This document shows positions 44,849 to 53,698 of a stretch of 64,000 bases of DNA, piece after piece. Made by a program: the position numbers and the translations under genes. Below the pieces are notes generated by a model. It did no database searches. It saw only the letters and a program-made list of their open reading frames with translations, and was not told the DNA's origin. Position 1 is the stretch's first letter, and each line of letters starts with the position of its first letter. The stretch comes from Streptomyces triticisoli (GTDB lineage Bacteria; Actinomycetota; Actinomycetes; Streptomycetales; Streptomycetaceae): NCBI RefSeq assembly GCF_003270085.1, contig NZ_QFDQ01000177.1, positions 1 to 64,000 on the forward strand, written 5' to 3'.

Positions 44849-45088
44849 ATGCTCGAGGAGGCGCTTGAGCACCTCGTGAAGGGCATCGTCGACAACCCTG
44901 ACGACGTGCAGGTCGCCTCGCGCAACCTGCGCCGCGGAAGCGTGCTCGAGGTCCGGGTCCATCCCGACGACCTCGGCAAGGTGATCGGCCGCAACGGCCG
45001 TACCGCGCGCGCCCTGCGCACCGTCGTGGGCGCCATCGGCGGCCGTGGGGTCCGTGTCGACCTGGTCGACGTGGACCACGTCCGCTGA
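44849..45088 (+). CDS. khpA: KH-domain RNA-binding protein KhpA
   Basis: A 79-aa single KH domain: VRVHPDDLGKVIGRNGRTARALRTVV with the GxxG loop GRNG. KhpA/KhpB complexes bind many small RNAs in Gram-positives; here the gene holds its usual place between rpsP and rimM. ATG 44849 behind CTGAGCAGC; coupling with rpsP is likely. Confidence 0.93.
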   Translation: MLEEALEHLVKGIVDNPDDVQVASRNLRRGSVLEVRVHPDDLGKVIGRNGRTARALRTVVGAIGGRGVRVDLVDVDHVR

Positions 45089-45169
45089 CGCTTATCGCAA
45101 CCGGCTCGGGCCGGGGAGGGCCGCAGGGCCGTCCCCGGCCCGCAGTCGTACGACAGGAGATTTGGACAC

Positions 45170-45739
45170 GTGCAGCTGGTAGTCGCACGGATCGGCCGTG
45201 CCCACGGCATCAAGGGCGAGGTCACCGTGGAGGTACGTACCGACGAGCCGGAACTCAGGCTCGCCCCCGGCGCCGTACTGGCCACCGACCCGGCATCCGC
45301 CGGACCGCTGACCATCGAGACGGGCCGCGTGCACAGCGGCCGCCTGCTCCTGCGCTTCGCGGGCGTGAGCGACCGCAACGCCGCCGAGGCCCTCCGCAAC
45401 ACCCTCCTGATCGCCGAGGTCGACCCGGAGGAGCTTCCCGAGGGCGAGGACGAGTACTACGACCACCAGCTGATCGACCTCGACGTCGTCACCGGGGACG
45501 GCACGGAGGTCGGCCGGATCACCGAGATCTCCCACCTGCCCTCCCAGGACCTGTTCATCGTCGAGCGCCCGGACGGCAGCGAGGTGATGATCCCCTTCGT
45601 CGAGGAGATCGTCACCGAGATCGACCTGAAGGAGCAGCGGGCCGTCATCGCCCCGCCACCGGGCCTGATCGACGACCATGCCGACCGCGACGAAGCCGCT
45701 GATGGACACAGTGCCCCGCCCAGGGACGACCGCGCATGA
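45170..45739 (+). CDS. rimM: Ribosome maturation factor RimM
   Basis: A 189-aa 16S rRNA-processing factor binding S19. N-terminal RimM domain [20 protein letters not shown], then a PRC-barrel ([37 protein letters not shown]). GTG at 45170 with AGGAG upstream. ATGA overlap with trmD. Confidence 0.95.
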   Translation: MQLVVARIGRAHGIKGEVTVEVRTDEPELRLAPGAVLATDPASAGPLTIETGRVHSGRLLLRFAGVSDRNAAEALRNTLLIAEVDPEELPEGEDEYYDHQLIDLDVVTGDGTEVGRITEISHLPSQDLFIVERPDGSEVMIPFVEEIVTEIDLKEQRAVIAPPPGLIDDHADRDEAADGHSAPPRDDRA

Positions 45740-46569
45740 GGCTCGACGTCGTCACGATCTTCCCCGAGTACCTGGAACCGCTGAACGTCTCCCTCGTCGG
45801 CAAGGCACGCGCGCGTGGGCAGCTGAACGTGCACGTGCACGATCTGCGCGCGTGGACGTACGACCGGCACCACACGGTCGACGACACGCCCTACGGCGGC
45901 GGCCCCGGCATGGTGATGAAGACCGAGCCCTGGGGCGACGCCCTCGACTCCGTCCTCGCCGACGGCTACGAGAGCGGCTCCCACACGCCCGCGCTCATCG
46001 TCCCGACGCCCAGCGGCCGTCCGTTCACCCAGGAACTCGCCGTGGAGCTCTCCGCGCGTCCCTGGCTGATCTTCACGCCCGCCCGCTACGAGGGCATCGA
46101 CCGCCGGGTCGTGGACGAGTACGCCACCCGGATGCCCGTCCACGAGGTGTCCATCGGCGACTACGTCCTCGCCGGCGGGGAAGCGGCCGTCCTGGTCGTC
46201 ACCGAGGCCGTGGCCCGGCTGCTGCCGGGCGTGCTGGGCAACGCCGAGTCCCACCGCGACGACTCCTTCGCGCCCGGCACCATGGCCAACCTCCTGGAGG
46301 GCCCCGTCTACACCAAGCCGCCCCTCTGGCGCGGCCGGGGCATTCCCGAGGTGTTGCTCAGCGGCCACCACGGGAAGATCGCCCGCTGGCGCCGCGACGA
46401 GGCCCTCAGGCGTACGACGGCCGGCCGGCCCGACCTCATCGAGCGCTGCGATCCCAAGGTCTTCGACAAGAAGGACCGCGAGATGCTGTCCATCCTGGGC
46501 TGGGCGCCGGACCCCGACGGCGAGCCGTACGGCAGATTTTGGCGCAGGACCGAGGGCGTGGAAGAATAG
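45736..46569 (+). CDS. trmD: tRNA (guanine37-N1)-methyltransferase
   Basis: A 277-aa SPOUT-class enzyme methylating G37 next to the anticodon, preventing +1 frameshifts. It has [25 protein letters not shown], and the trefoil-knot SAM site [17 protein letters not shown]. Its start overlaps the rimM stop. A 134-bp gap then separates it from rplS. Confidence 0.96.
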   Translation: MRLDVVTIFPEYLEPLNVSLVGKARARGQLNVHVHDLRAWTYDRHHTVDDTPYGGGPGMVMKTEPWGDALDSVLADGYESGSHTPALIVPTPSGRPFTQELAVELSARPWLIFTPARYEGIDRRVVDEYATRMPVHEVSIGDYVLAGGEAAVLVVTEAVARLLPGVLGNAESHRDDSFAPGTMANLLEGPVYTKPPLWRGRGIPEVLLSGHHGKIARWRRDEALRRTTAGRPDLIERCDPKVFDKKDREMLSILGWAPDPDGEPYGRFWRRTEGVEE

Positions 46570-46703
46570 GCCGATGTTGTGCGCCGTCCGGCGTGCGCCC
46601 CTGCCACGGGGGGACACGACGCCCGCCCCGACGCGCACAGCGTTGATCCCGAACATCTAGTTCCCGTTGATGACCTGTGGCATCAGCGAAGAAAGCAGAC
46701 GAA

Positions 46704-47054
46704 ATGTCTCACCTGCTCGACTCCGTCGACGCCGCGTCGCTCCGCGAGGACGTCCCGGCCTTCCGCCCGGGCGACACCGTCAACGTCCACGTCCGCGTCA
46801 TCGAGGGCAACCGCTCCCGTGTGCAGCAGTTCAAGGGCGTGGTGATCCGCCGCCAGGGCTCCGGCGTGCGCGAGACCTTCACCGTCCGCAAGGTCTCCTT
46901 CTCCGTCGGCGTCGAGCGCACCTTCCCGGTGCACACCCCGATCGTCGAGAAGATCGAGCTGGTCACCAAGGGTGACGTGCGCCGCGCCAAGCTGTACTAC
47001 CTGCGTGACCTGCGCGGCAAGGCCGCGAAGATCAGGGAGAAGCGCGAGAGCTGA
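46704..47054 (+). CDS. rplS: 50S ribosomal protein L19
   Basis: A 116-aa L19 ([42 protein letters not shown]), the standard length when started at ATG 46704 ([13 protein letters not shown]). A GTG at 46677 would add nine atypical residues. It is the last gene of the ribosome-maturation operon; a hairpin follows. Confidence 0.96.
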   Translation: MSHLLDSVDAASLREDVPAFRPGDTVNVHVRVIEGNRSRVQQFKGVVIRRQGSGVRETFTVRKVSFSVGVERTFPVHTPIVEKIELVTKGDVRRAKLYYLRDLRGKAAKIREKRES

Positions 47055-47073
47055 GCGCCTCCCGGGTTCGGAG

Positions 47074-47098
47074 CGGGGCCGGATACCATTCGGCCCCG
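47074..47098 (+). promoter_or_regulatory. Hairpin with an embedded -10 box directly before sipW
   Basis: CGGGGCCG (47074-47081) pairs with CGGCCCCG (47091-47098), ending at the base before the sipW ATG; the loop contains TACCAT (47084-47089), a good -10 hexamer nine nucleotides before the start. It may act both as rplS terminator and as sipW promoter. Confidence 0.5.
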
Positions 47099-47830
47099 AT
47101 GGACACCGAAGCACAGCCGACGGAGCGCGACCGCTCCTCCCGCCCTTCCGACACCGGAGCCGAGCAGGCTCCGGGGACACGGGGGCCGGAGGACCGGTCG
47201 CGTTCGGCGTTGGTGGCGCGGATCACCGAGTGGCTCCCCGGTGGGCGGATCACCCTGACCGCGCTGATCTGCCTGGTCCTTCTGCTGCTCCTCAACACGT
47301 TCGTGGTGCAACCGTTCCAGATTTCGAGCGGCTCCATGGAGCAGGGGTTGAGGATCGGGGACCGCGTTGCCGTAAACAAGTTGGCGTACCGTTTCGGTGC
47401 CGCGCCGCGGCGCGGCGATGTCGTTGTGTTCGACGGAACCGAGTACTTCGGGGACGCCGACTACATCAAACGCGTTGTGGGTGTAGGGGGGGACCACGTG
47501 GTCTGCTGCGACAAGGACGGGAGGATCCAGGTGAACGGCCGGTCGGTCGACGAGTCGACGTTCCTCCACCCCGGTGACCGCCCCTCCGCGGTGCCGTTCG
47601 ACGTCGTGGTGCCCGACGGCACTCTGTTCGTCCTCGGTGACCACCGCGGCGCCTCCAGCGACTCCCGCGACCACCTGGGCTCACCGGGCGGCGGCATGAT
47701 CCCGGTCGGTGACGTGGTCGGCCGGGCGGACTGGATCGTCTGGCCCTCCGGTCACTGGGCCCGCCTGCACCGCCCCGACGCCTACGCGCACGTGCCCGTC
47801 GCCGGTCCCGCGGACGGCGCCCATGGGTAG
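47099..47830 (+). CDS. sipW: Type I signal peptidase SipW
   Basis: A 243-aa membrane signal peptidase. One transmembrane helix (ITLTALICLVLLLLLNTFVV, about residues 51-70), catalytic Ser in SSGSMEQG, catalytic Lys in YIKRVVGVGGD, and the box E-like GDHRGASSDSRDH. It removes signal peptides of secreted proteins at the outer face of the membrane. First of four tandem sip genes in the order known from S. lividans/S. coelicolor; ends 8 nt inside sipX. ATG 47099 has no Shine-Dalgarno and sits nine nucleotides after TACCAT. Confidence 0.93.
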   Translation: MDTEAQPTERDRSSRPSDTGAEQAPGTRGPEDRSRSALVARITEWLPGGRITLTALICLVLLLLLNTFVVQPFQISSGSMEQGLRIGDRVAVNKLAYRFGAAPRRGDVVVFDGTEYFGDADYIKRVVGVGGDHVVCCDKDGRIQVNGRSVDESTFLHPGDRPSAVPFDVVVPDGTLFVLGDHRGASSDSRDHLGSPGGGMIPVGDVVGRADWIVWPSGHWARLHRPDAYAHVPVAGPADGAHG

Positions 47831-48914
47831 CCGCGGCAGACCGCGCGGCGTCTCCGCCAACGCCGCCGACAACCTCCTGCCCACCGGGGCGCGGCGAGCC
47901 GTCAGTCCGGCCGGCGGTCGTACCCGCGCGGAGCGGCGCAAGCTGCAGCGCAAGGTCAGGCGCAGGCGCAGGCGCTCCGCGATCCGGGAGATACCGCTCC
48001 TCGTCGGCGTCGCCGTGCTCATAGCCCTGGTGCTGAAGACCTTCCTCGTGCAGGCCTTCGTGATCCCGTCGGGCTCCATGGAGCAGACCATCCAGATCGG
48101 CGACCGGGTCCTGGTCGACAAGTTCACCCCCTGGTTCGGTTCCAAGCCGCAGCGCGGAGACGTCGTCGTCTTCCACGACCCGGGCGGCTGGCTGGCCGGG
48201 GAGCAGACCGTCAAGAGGGACGACCCCGTCGGCGTCAAACAGGTCAAGCAGGGCCTCACCTTCATCGGCCTGCTGCCCTCCGACGACGAGAAGGACCTCA
48301 TCAAGCGGGTCGTCGGCGTTGGCGGGGACCACGTCAAGTGCTGCGACGCACAGGGCAGGGTGACCGTCAACGGCGTTCCCCTGAACGAGGGGGACTACCT
48401 CTACCCCGGCAACGACCCGTCCAGCGCCCCGTTCGAGATCACCGTCCCCCAGGGCCGGCTGTGGGTGATGGGCGACCACCGGGCCAACTCCGCCGACTCG
48501 CGCGCCCACCGGAACACCGCGTACGGCGGCACGGTCTCGGAGGACTCCGTGGTGGGGCGCGCCATGGTCATCGGCTGGCCCATCGGCCGCTGGTCCGTGC
48601 TGAAGGAACCAAAAACCTTCTCAACGGTGTCCGACTCGACGGCTGGGTCGACCGCCGCTCCCCGGGTGTCGCATAGGGTTGCCCAGGACGGTCCGAACGG
48701 ATCGGTTCAGCTCCCGAGCCCTGCGGAACTCCCGCTCGTTATGGGAGTGGTGGGCCTGCGCCGGGCATGGTGCGGGCGGCGGCACGGAGTGAGGAGTTGG
48801 CGTGGGGGATGTGGCGGTTGGCGCACGGTCCGGACACGACGGCGAGGAGCACCGCGGACACCCCGTGGAAGCAGCGAGCCGGGCTGTGGACAGCGCCGTG
48901 ACCCCCGGGAGTGA
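47823..48914 (+). CDS. sipX: Type I signal peptidase SipX
   Basis: Signal peptidase with a basic N-terminus (KLQRKVRRRRRRSA), a transmembrane helix, catalytic Ser in IPSGSMEQT and Lys in LIKRVVGVGGD, and GDHRANSADSRAH. It is 363 aa; the catalytic domain ends near residue 275, and residues about 327-363 are read out of frame through the first 113 nt of sipY, giving an Arg/Gly/Cys-rich tail with no conserved look. Overlap of this size is unusual; I recall the S. coelicolor protein as about 320 aa, so a lost stop codon or frameshift near the end is possible. Confidence 0.88.
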   Translation: MGSRGRPRGVSANAADNLLPTGARRAVSPAGGRTRAERRKLQRKVRRRRRRSAIREIPLLVGVAVLIALVLKTFLVQAFVIPSGSMEQTIQIGDRVLVDKFTPWFGSKPQRGDVVVFHDPGGWLAGEQTVKRDDPVGVKQVKQGLTFIGLLPSDDEKDLIKRVVGVGGDHVKCCDAQGRVTVNGVPLNEGDYLYPGNDPSSAPFEITVPQGRLWVMGDHRANSADSRAHRNTAYGGTVSEDSVVGRAMVIGWPIGRWSVLKEPKTFSTVSDSTAGSTAAPRVSHRVAQDGPNGSVQLPSPAELPLVMGVVGLRRAWCGRRHGVRSWRGGCGGWRTVRTRRRGAPRTPRGSSEPGCGQRRDPRE

Positions 48915-49812
48915 GAGCGAAGCGGCCGAGGACGGCACAGTGACGGAGCACAGGCGCGGCGGTGACCGGGGGAGCGGTGGCGGCAGCCCGCAGGGGGCGA
49001 AGCCGCGTTCCTTCTGGAAGGAGCTGCCCATCCTGATCGGTATCGCGCTGGTGCTGGCGCTGCTGATCAAGACCTTCCTCGTGCAGGCGTTCTCGATCCC
49101 CTCGGACTCGATGCAGAACAGCCTGCAGCGGGGCGACCGGGTCCTGGTCGACAAGCTGACCCCGTGGTTCGGCTCCCAGCCCGAGCGCGGCGAGGTCGTC
49201 GTCTTCCACGACCCGGACAACTGGCTGGCCGGCGAGCCGACGCCCAGGCCCAACGCGCTGCAGACGGTGCTCAGCTGGATCGGCCTGATGCCGTCCGCGG
49301 AGGAGAAGGACCTCATCAAACGTGTCATCGGCGTGGGCGGCGACACCGTCGAGTGCAAGAAGACCGGTCCGCTGCTGGTCAACGGCCACGCGCTGAACGA
49401 GCCGTACGTCTACCCGGGCAACACGCCGTGCTCCGTCGACGACCAGGGCGGCCAGTTCAAGGTGAAGGTGCCCGAGGGATTCATCTGGGTCATGGGTGAC
49501 CACCGGCAGAACTCGCGGGACTCGCGCTACAACCAGAGCGACAAGAACCACGGCATGGTCCCGGTCGAGGAAGTCGTCGGCCGTGCCATCGTCAAGGCCT
49601 GGCCGGTCAACCGCTGGGGCACCCTGCCCGTTCCGGACACCTTCGACCAGCCGGGCATCGGTTCGCAGCCCTCGGCGGCGGGCGCCCTGACGGTGGCCCC
49701 CCACGGCGTGGCCCTGACCGCGGTCGTGCCGGTGGCGCTGTGGCGGCGCAGGCGGGCCGCGAAGGTCCAGGCCGGCACGGGGAACGCGATGACGGCCACG
49801 GGGAACCGCTGA
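48802..49812 (+). CDS. sipY: Type I signal peptidase SipY
   Basis: A 336-aa signal peptidase starting at GTG 48802 behind a strong GAGGAG, inside the 3' end of sipX. A hydrophilic N-terminus of about 70 residues precedes the transmembrane helix (LPILIGIALVLALLIKTFLVQAF); catalytic Ser is in IPSDSMQNS and Lys in LIKRVIGVGGD; GDHRQNSRDSRYN follows. A second hydrophobic segment lies near the C-terminus (VALTAVVPVALW). SipY is the principal peptidase in S. lividans (family knowledge). Confidence 0.93.
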   Translation: MGDVAVGARSGHDGEEHRGHPVEAASRAVDSAVTPGSESEAAEDGTVTEHRRGGDRGSGGGSPQGAKPRSFWKELPILIGIALVLALLIKTFLVQAFSIPSDSMQNSLQRGDRVLVDKLTPWFGSQPERGEVVVFHDPDNWLAGEPTPRPNALQTVLSWIGLMPSAEEKDLIKRVIGVGGDTVECKKTGPLLVNGHALNEPYVYPGNTPCSVDDQGGQFKVKVPEGFIWVMGDHRQNSRDSRYNQSDKNHGMVPVEEVVGRAIVKAWPVNRWGTLPVPDTFDQPGIGSQPSAAGALTVAPHGVALTAVVPVALWRRRRAAKVQAGTGNAMTATGNR

Positions 49813-49927
49813 ACCACCGGGGCGCCGTCCTCGGCGGGTCCGCTGTGAAACCCCTCGTAAAGGCTCCGGCGGTGGTCGGCAAAGAGGGGCTGCCCCGTCC
49901 TGGTACCGCCGGGTAGGGTGCGGGTCC

Positions 49928-50704
49928 ATGGGTGGCGAGAGCACGACGCGTACGGCCCCGCGCGGCAGCGGCACAGGCAGGGGCCCGGCAGGCGGCAAGG
50001 CCGGACAGCGGCTGTCCGGGCTGGCCGTGGCGCTGGGCCTGGCGCTGTTCCTCGGCGGATTCGCGTGGGCGGCGGTGGTCTACCGGCCGTACACGGTGCC
50101 CACCAGTTCGATGGCACCGGCCATCGACATGGGCGCCCGGGTGCTGGCCCAGCGCGTGGACGGCGGCGAGGTGCGCCGCGGTGACGTCGTCGTCTTCCGC
50201 GACAGGACGTGGGTGCAGAACGCGCCCGTGGTCAAGCGTGTGGTCGCCGTCGGCGGCGACACGGTCTCCTGCTGCAAGCAGGGCAAGCTGACCGTCAACG
50301 GCAAGCAGATCGACGAGCCGTACCTGAAGGGCGGCGCCGCCGATACCGGCGGCTTCCCGGCAGTGGAGGTGCCGAAGGGCCGGCTGTTCCTGCTCGGCGA
50401 CGAGCGCCATGGCTCCCTGGACTCCACCGCCCACCTCACGGACGCGGCCGAGGGCACTGTCTCGCGCGACGCCGTGAGCGCCCGGGTCGACGCCGTGGTG
50501 TGGCCGATGAACGGCATGCTGGAGCGCCCCACCGGCTTCGAGACGCTCGGCGTCCTGTCCCAGCCGGGCCCGCTGCGCACGATGGTCCTGATGATCGTCT
50601 CCGGGGCGGTCCTCGTCCTCGGCGGGGCCGCCTACGGCCCGGTCGCCAAGCTGCTGGGCGGCTCGCGCGCCCGCGCCCGGACGGAGCCCGCCGGTGCCCG
50701 CTGA
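49928..50704 (+). CDS. sipZ: Type I signal peptidase SipZ
   Basis: A 258-aa signal peptidase with two membrane helices: N-terminal LSGLAVALGLALFLGGFAWA and C-terminal MVLMIVSGAVLVLGGAAYG, the second being characteristic of SipZ. Catalytic Ser in PTSSMAPA and Lys in VVKRVVAVGGDT. The -10 TAGGGT (49914-49919) lies eight nucleotides before ATG 49928, so this gene probably starts a new, leaderless transcript separate from sipWXY. It overlaps the nudix gene by 11 nt. Confidence 0.93.
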   Translation: MGGESTTRTAPRGSGTGRGPAGGKAGQRLSGLAVALGLALFLGGFAWAAVVYRPYTVPTSSMAPAIDMGARVLAQRVDGGEVRRGDVVVFRDRTWVQNAPVVKRVVAVGGDTVSCCKQGKLTVNGKQIDEPYLKGGAADTGGFPAVEVPKGRLFLLGDERHGSLDSTAHLTDAAEGTVSRDAVSARVDAVVWPMNGMLERPTGFETLGVLSQPGPLRTMVLMIVSGAVLVLGGAAYGPVAKLLGGSRARARTEPAGAR

Positions 50705-51206
50705 GGTGGTGGACATGCTCGAGGACGGACTGCGCAAGGTGGCGCGGGTGGTCCTGCTCGACCCCGCGGACCGCATCCTGCTGCTGCACGGCCACGAGCC
50801 GGACGACCCGGCCGACGACTGGTGGTTCACGCCCGGCGGCGGCCTGGAGGGCGCCGAGACGCGCGAGGAGGCGGCCCTGCGGGAACTCGCGGAGGAGACC
50901 GGCATCACCGAGGTCGAGCTCGGCCCGGTGCTGTGGCGCCGCAGGTGTTCGTTCCCGTTCGCGGGCCGACGCTGGGACCAGGACGAGTGGTACTACCTGG
51001 CCCGTACGGACCGGACGGCGATCGCGGCCACGGCCCTGACCGAGCTGGAGCGGCGCAGTGTCGCCGGAGCGCGCTGGTGGACGTGTCAGGAACTGATCCG
51101 GGCACATGAGACGGTGTATCCGACCAGACTCGCCGAGCTGCTGCGCACACTGCTCGACGAAGGTCCCCCGGCCGGGCCCGTGGTGCTGGACACGGAGATT
51201 GTCTAG
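50694..51206 (+). CDS. NUDIX hydrolase
   Basis: A 170-aa hydrolase of nucleoside diphosphates linked to another moiety. The complete nudix box is GGGLEGAETREEAALRELAEETGI (split here as GGGLEGAETREEA and ALRELAEETGI). Substrate unknown. GTG at 50694 is inside the sipZ 3' end, implying coupling; this sipZ-nudix pairing is known in streptomycetes. Confidence 0.9.
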   Translation: MPAEVVDMLEDGLRKVARVVLLDPADRILLLHGHEPDDPADDWWFTPGGGLEGAETREEAALRELAEETGITEVELGPVLWRRRCSFPFAGRRWDQDEWYYLARTDRTAIAATALTELERRSVAGARWWTCQELIRAHETVYPTRLAELLRTLLDEGPPAGPVVLDTEIV

Positions 51207-51262
51207 CGGCTCACGGGACTGGCGCACAATGGTGGGACCGCACGGCTGAAGGGGAACATGCC

Positions 51263-51571
51263 ATGAGCGCCGAGGATCTCGAAAAGTACGAGACCGAGAT
51301 GGAGCTCAAGCTCTACCGGGAGTACCGCGATGTCGTCGGTCTGTTCAAATACGTGATCGAGACCGAGCGGCGCTTCTACCTCACCAATGACTACGAGATG
51401 CAGGTCCACTCGGTCCAGGGTGAGGTGTTCTTCGAGGTGTCGATGGCCGACGCCTGGGTGTGGGACATGTACCGGCCGGCCCGGTTCGTGAAGCAGGTAC
51501 GCGTCCTGACGTTCAAGGACGTGAACATCGAGGAGTTGAACAAGACCGACCTGGAGCTGCCCGGCGGGTGA
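51263..51571 (+). CDS. DUF2469 family protein
   Basis: A 102-aa actinobacterial protein: [20 protein letters not shown], then [20 protein letters not shown], ending DLELPGG. The family is very strongly conserved across Actinobacteria but uncharacterised; it usually lies near signal peptidase, RNase HII or yraN genes, as here. ATG 51263 follows GAAGGGGAA; CACAAT at about 51225 may be its -10. Confidence 0.93.
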   Translation: MSAEDLEKYETEMELKLYREYRDVVGLFKYVIETERRFYLTNDYEMQVHSVQGEVFFEVSMADAWVWDMYRPARFVKQVRVLTFKDVNIEELNKTDLELPGG

Positions 51572-51701
51572 GGGCGGCCGGTCGTCGTCACTCTGTGTCG
51601 CTCGTGTGGGTGACCGAGTTGTCCACAACCGGCGAGTAACCCACCAAGATCCACTCGGTCGGGGTGAATGCGTGACCGTTGGCGCCGGAGGTGGTGCCGA
51701 C

Positions 51702-52073
51702 ATGAAGACCCATCAGGCACGCAGCGCACTCGGCAGGTACGGAGAAGGGCTGGCCGCCCGCCGGCTGGCCCAGGCCGGCATGAGGGTCCTGGAGCGCAAC
51801 TGGCGCTGCGGCAGGACCGGTGAGATCGACATCGTGGCCCGGGACGGCGACGTCCTGGTCGTCTGCGAGGTGAAGACCCGCAGGGAGGGCCTCTTCGAGC
51901 ATCCGATGGCCGCGGTCACCCCGGAGAAGGCCGAGCGGCTGCGCGGCCTGGCCGAACGCTGGATCCAGTCCCATGGAGGGGCGCCACCCGGAGGCGTCCG
52001 CATCGACGTGGTCGGCGTTCTGCTGCCCCGGCGCGGGGCGCCCGTCGTCGAGCACGTACGGGGGGCGGCCTGA
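51702..52073 (+). CDS. yraN: YraN/UPF0102 nuclease-fold protein
   Basis: A 123-aa restriction-endonuclease-fold protein: [20 protein letters not shown], then [21 protein letters not shown] with the acidic D/E-x-K nuclease-like motif. Function is unproven but it neighbours competence genes in many bacteria. ATG 51702 follows GGAGG; the longer frame from 51606 is not used. Overlaps yifB by one base (TGATG). Confidence 0.92.
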   Translation: MKTHQARSALGRYGEGLAARRLAQAGMRVLERNWRCGRTGEIDIVARDGDVLVVCEVKTRREGLFEHPMAAVTPEKAERLRGLAERWIQSHGGAPPGGVRIDVVGVLLPRRGAPVVEHVRGAA

Positions 52074-53698
52074 TGGGGTTCGCGCGTACGTGCTCCGTGG
52101 CCCTCGTCGGCGTCGAGGGCGTGGTCGTCGAGGTCCAGGCCGACCTCGAACCGGGCGTCGCCGCGTTCACCCTGGTGGGCCTGCCGGACAAGAGCCTGAC
52201 CGAGAGCCGGGACCGGGTGCGGGCGGCGGTGGTCAACTCCGGCGGCGAATGGCCGCAGAAGAAACTCACCGTCGGACTCAGCCCGGCCTCGGTGCCCAAG
52301 GCGGGCAGCGGCTTCGACCTGGCCGTGGCCTGCGCGGTGCTCGGCGCCGCCGAGCGGATCGACCCCCGGGTGCTCGCCGACCTCGTCATGATCGGCGAAC
52401 TCGGCCTGGACGGCCGGGTCAGGCCCGTCCGGGGCATCCTGCCGGCGGTGCTGGCCGCCACGGACGCCGGATACGAGCAGGTGGTCGTGCCCGAGTGCGC
52501 CGCCGCCGAGGCCGCGCTGGTGCCCGGCGTCTCCGTGCTCGGCATCCGCAGCCTGCGGCAGCTGATCGCCGTGCTGACCGACGAACCGGTGCCCGAGGAA
52601 CACCCGGACGAACACGGCCGCCCCGATCCCCTCCTCGCCGGTCTGCGCGTGCCCGGCACGGGCGCGGCTGCCGGCATGCACAGCGTGGGCGCCGCCCAGC
52701 ACGACCAGGAACACGACCTCGCCGACGTCGTGGGCCAGACCTCCGCCCGCACGGCGGTGGAGGTCGCCGCGGCCGGCGGACACCACCTGTTCCTCGAAGG
52801 GCCGCCCGGCGCGGGCAAGACCATGCTCGCCGAGCGGCTGCCCGCGGTCCTGCCCCGGCTCGCCCGGCAGGAGTCCCTGGAGGTCACGGCGATCCACTCG
52901 GTGGCCGGACTCCTGCCGCCGGGCAAACCGCTGATCGACCTCGCCCCCTACTGCGCCCCGCACCACTCGGCCACCATGCAGGCCCTCGTCGGAGGCGGCC
53001 CCGGCATGGCACGGCCCGGTGCCGTCTCCCTCGCCCACCGGGGCGTTCTCTTTCTGGACGAGACTCCCGAGTTCAGCAGCCACGCCCTCGATGCCCTGCG
53101 CCAGCCCCTGGAGGCGGGCCATGTGGTGATCGCCCGCAGCGCCGGAGTCGTGCGGTTCCCGGCCAGGTTCCTGATGGTCCTCGCCGCCAACCCGTGTCCC
53201 TGCGGCCGATTCTCGCAACGGGACAACCTGTGCGAGTGCCCGCCCTCGGCGATCCGCCGCTACCAGGCCCGACTGTCCGGCCCACTGCTCGACCGGGTCG
53301 ACCTGCGCGTCGAGGTCGACCCCGTCACCCGCTCCGAGCTCGCCCGGCGCGGTGCCCGGGGCGAGGCCACGGCGACGGTCGCCGACCGGGTCCGGGCCGC
53401 CCGGGAACGCGCGGCGGCGCGCCTTGAGGGAACGCCGTGGCGGACCAACAGCGAAGTCCCCGGCCGAGAACTGCGCAGCCGCTGGCACGCGGCCGCCGGA
53501 GCGATGGAGGAGGCCGAACGCAGCCTGGAGCGCGGCGTCCTCACCGCCCGTGGCCTCGACCGCGTCCTGCGGGTCGCCTGGACGGTCGCCGACCTCGTCG
53601 GCCACGACCGTCCCGACGCCACGGACGTCGCCCTGGCGCTGCAACTGCGCACCGGAGTACCACGCGGTGTGCCCATGGCGATCGGGGCACTGGCGTGA
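52073..53698 (+). CDS. comM: YifB/ComM-family Mg-chelatase-like AAA+ ATPase
   Basis: A 541-aa protein with an N-terminal Lon-protease-like fold (GVVVEVQADLEPGVAAFTLV; ESRDRVRAAVVNSG) and an AAA+ module: Walker A GPPGAGKTM, Walker B FLDETPEF, and a C-terminal lid (RGLDRVLRVAWTVADL). ComM homologues promote branch migration of recombining DNA during transformation. It lies in the conserved yraN-yifB-dprA cluster. GTGA overlap with dprA. Confidence 0.94.
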   Translation: MGFARTCSVALVGVEGVVVEVQADLEPGVAAFTLVGLPDKSLTESRDRVRAAVVNSGGEWPQKKLTVGLSPASVPKAGSGFDLAVACAVLGAAERIDPRVLADLVMIGELGLDGRVRPVRGILPAVLAATDAGYEQVVVPECAAAEAALVPGVSVLGIRSLRQLIAVLTDEPVPEEHPDEHGRPDPLLAGLRVPGTGAAAGMHSVGAAQHDQEHDLADVVGQTSARTAVEVAAAGGHHLFLEGPPGAGKTMLAERLPAVLPRLARQESLEVTAIHSVAGLLPPGKPLIDLAPYCAPHHSATMQALVGGGPGMARPGAVSLAHRGVLFLDETPEFSSHALDALRQPLEAGHVVIARSAGVVRFPARFLMVLAANPCPCGRFSQRDNLCECPPSAIRRYQARLSGPLLDRVDLRVEVDPVTRSELARRGARGEATATVADRVRAARERAAARLEGTPWRTNSEVPGRELRSRWHAAAGAMEEAERSLERGVLTARGLDRVLRVAWTVADLVGHDRPDATDVALALQLRTGVPRGVPMAIGALA

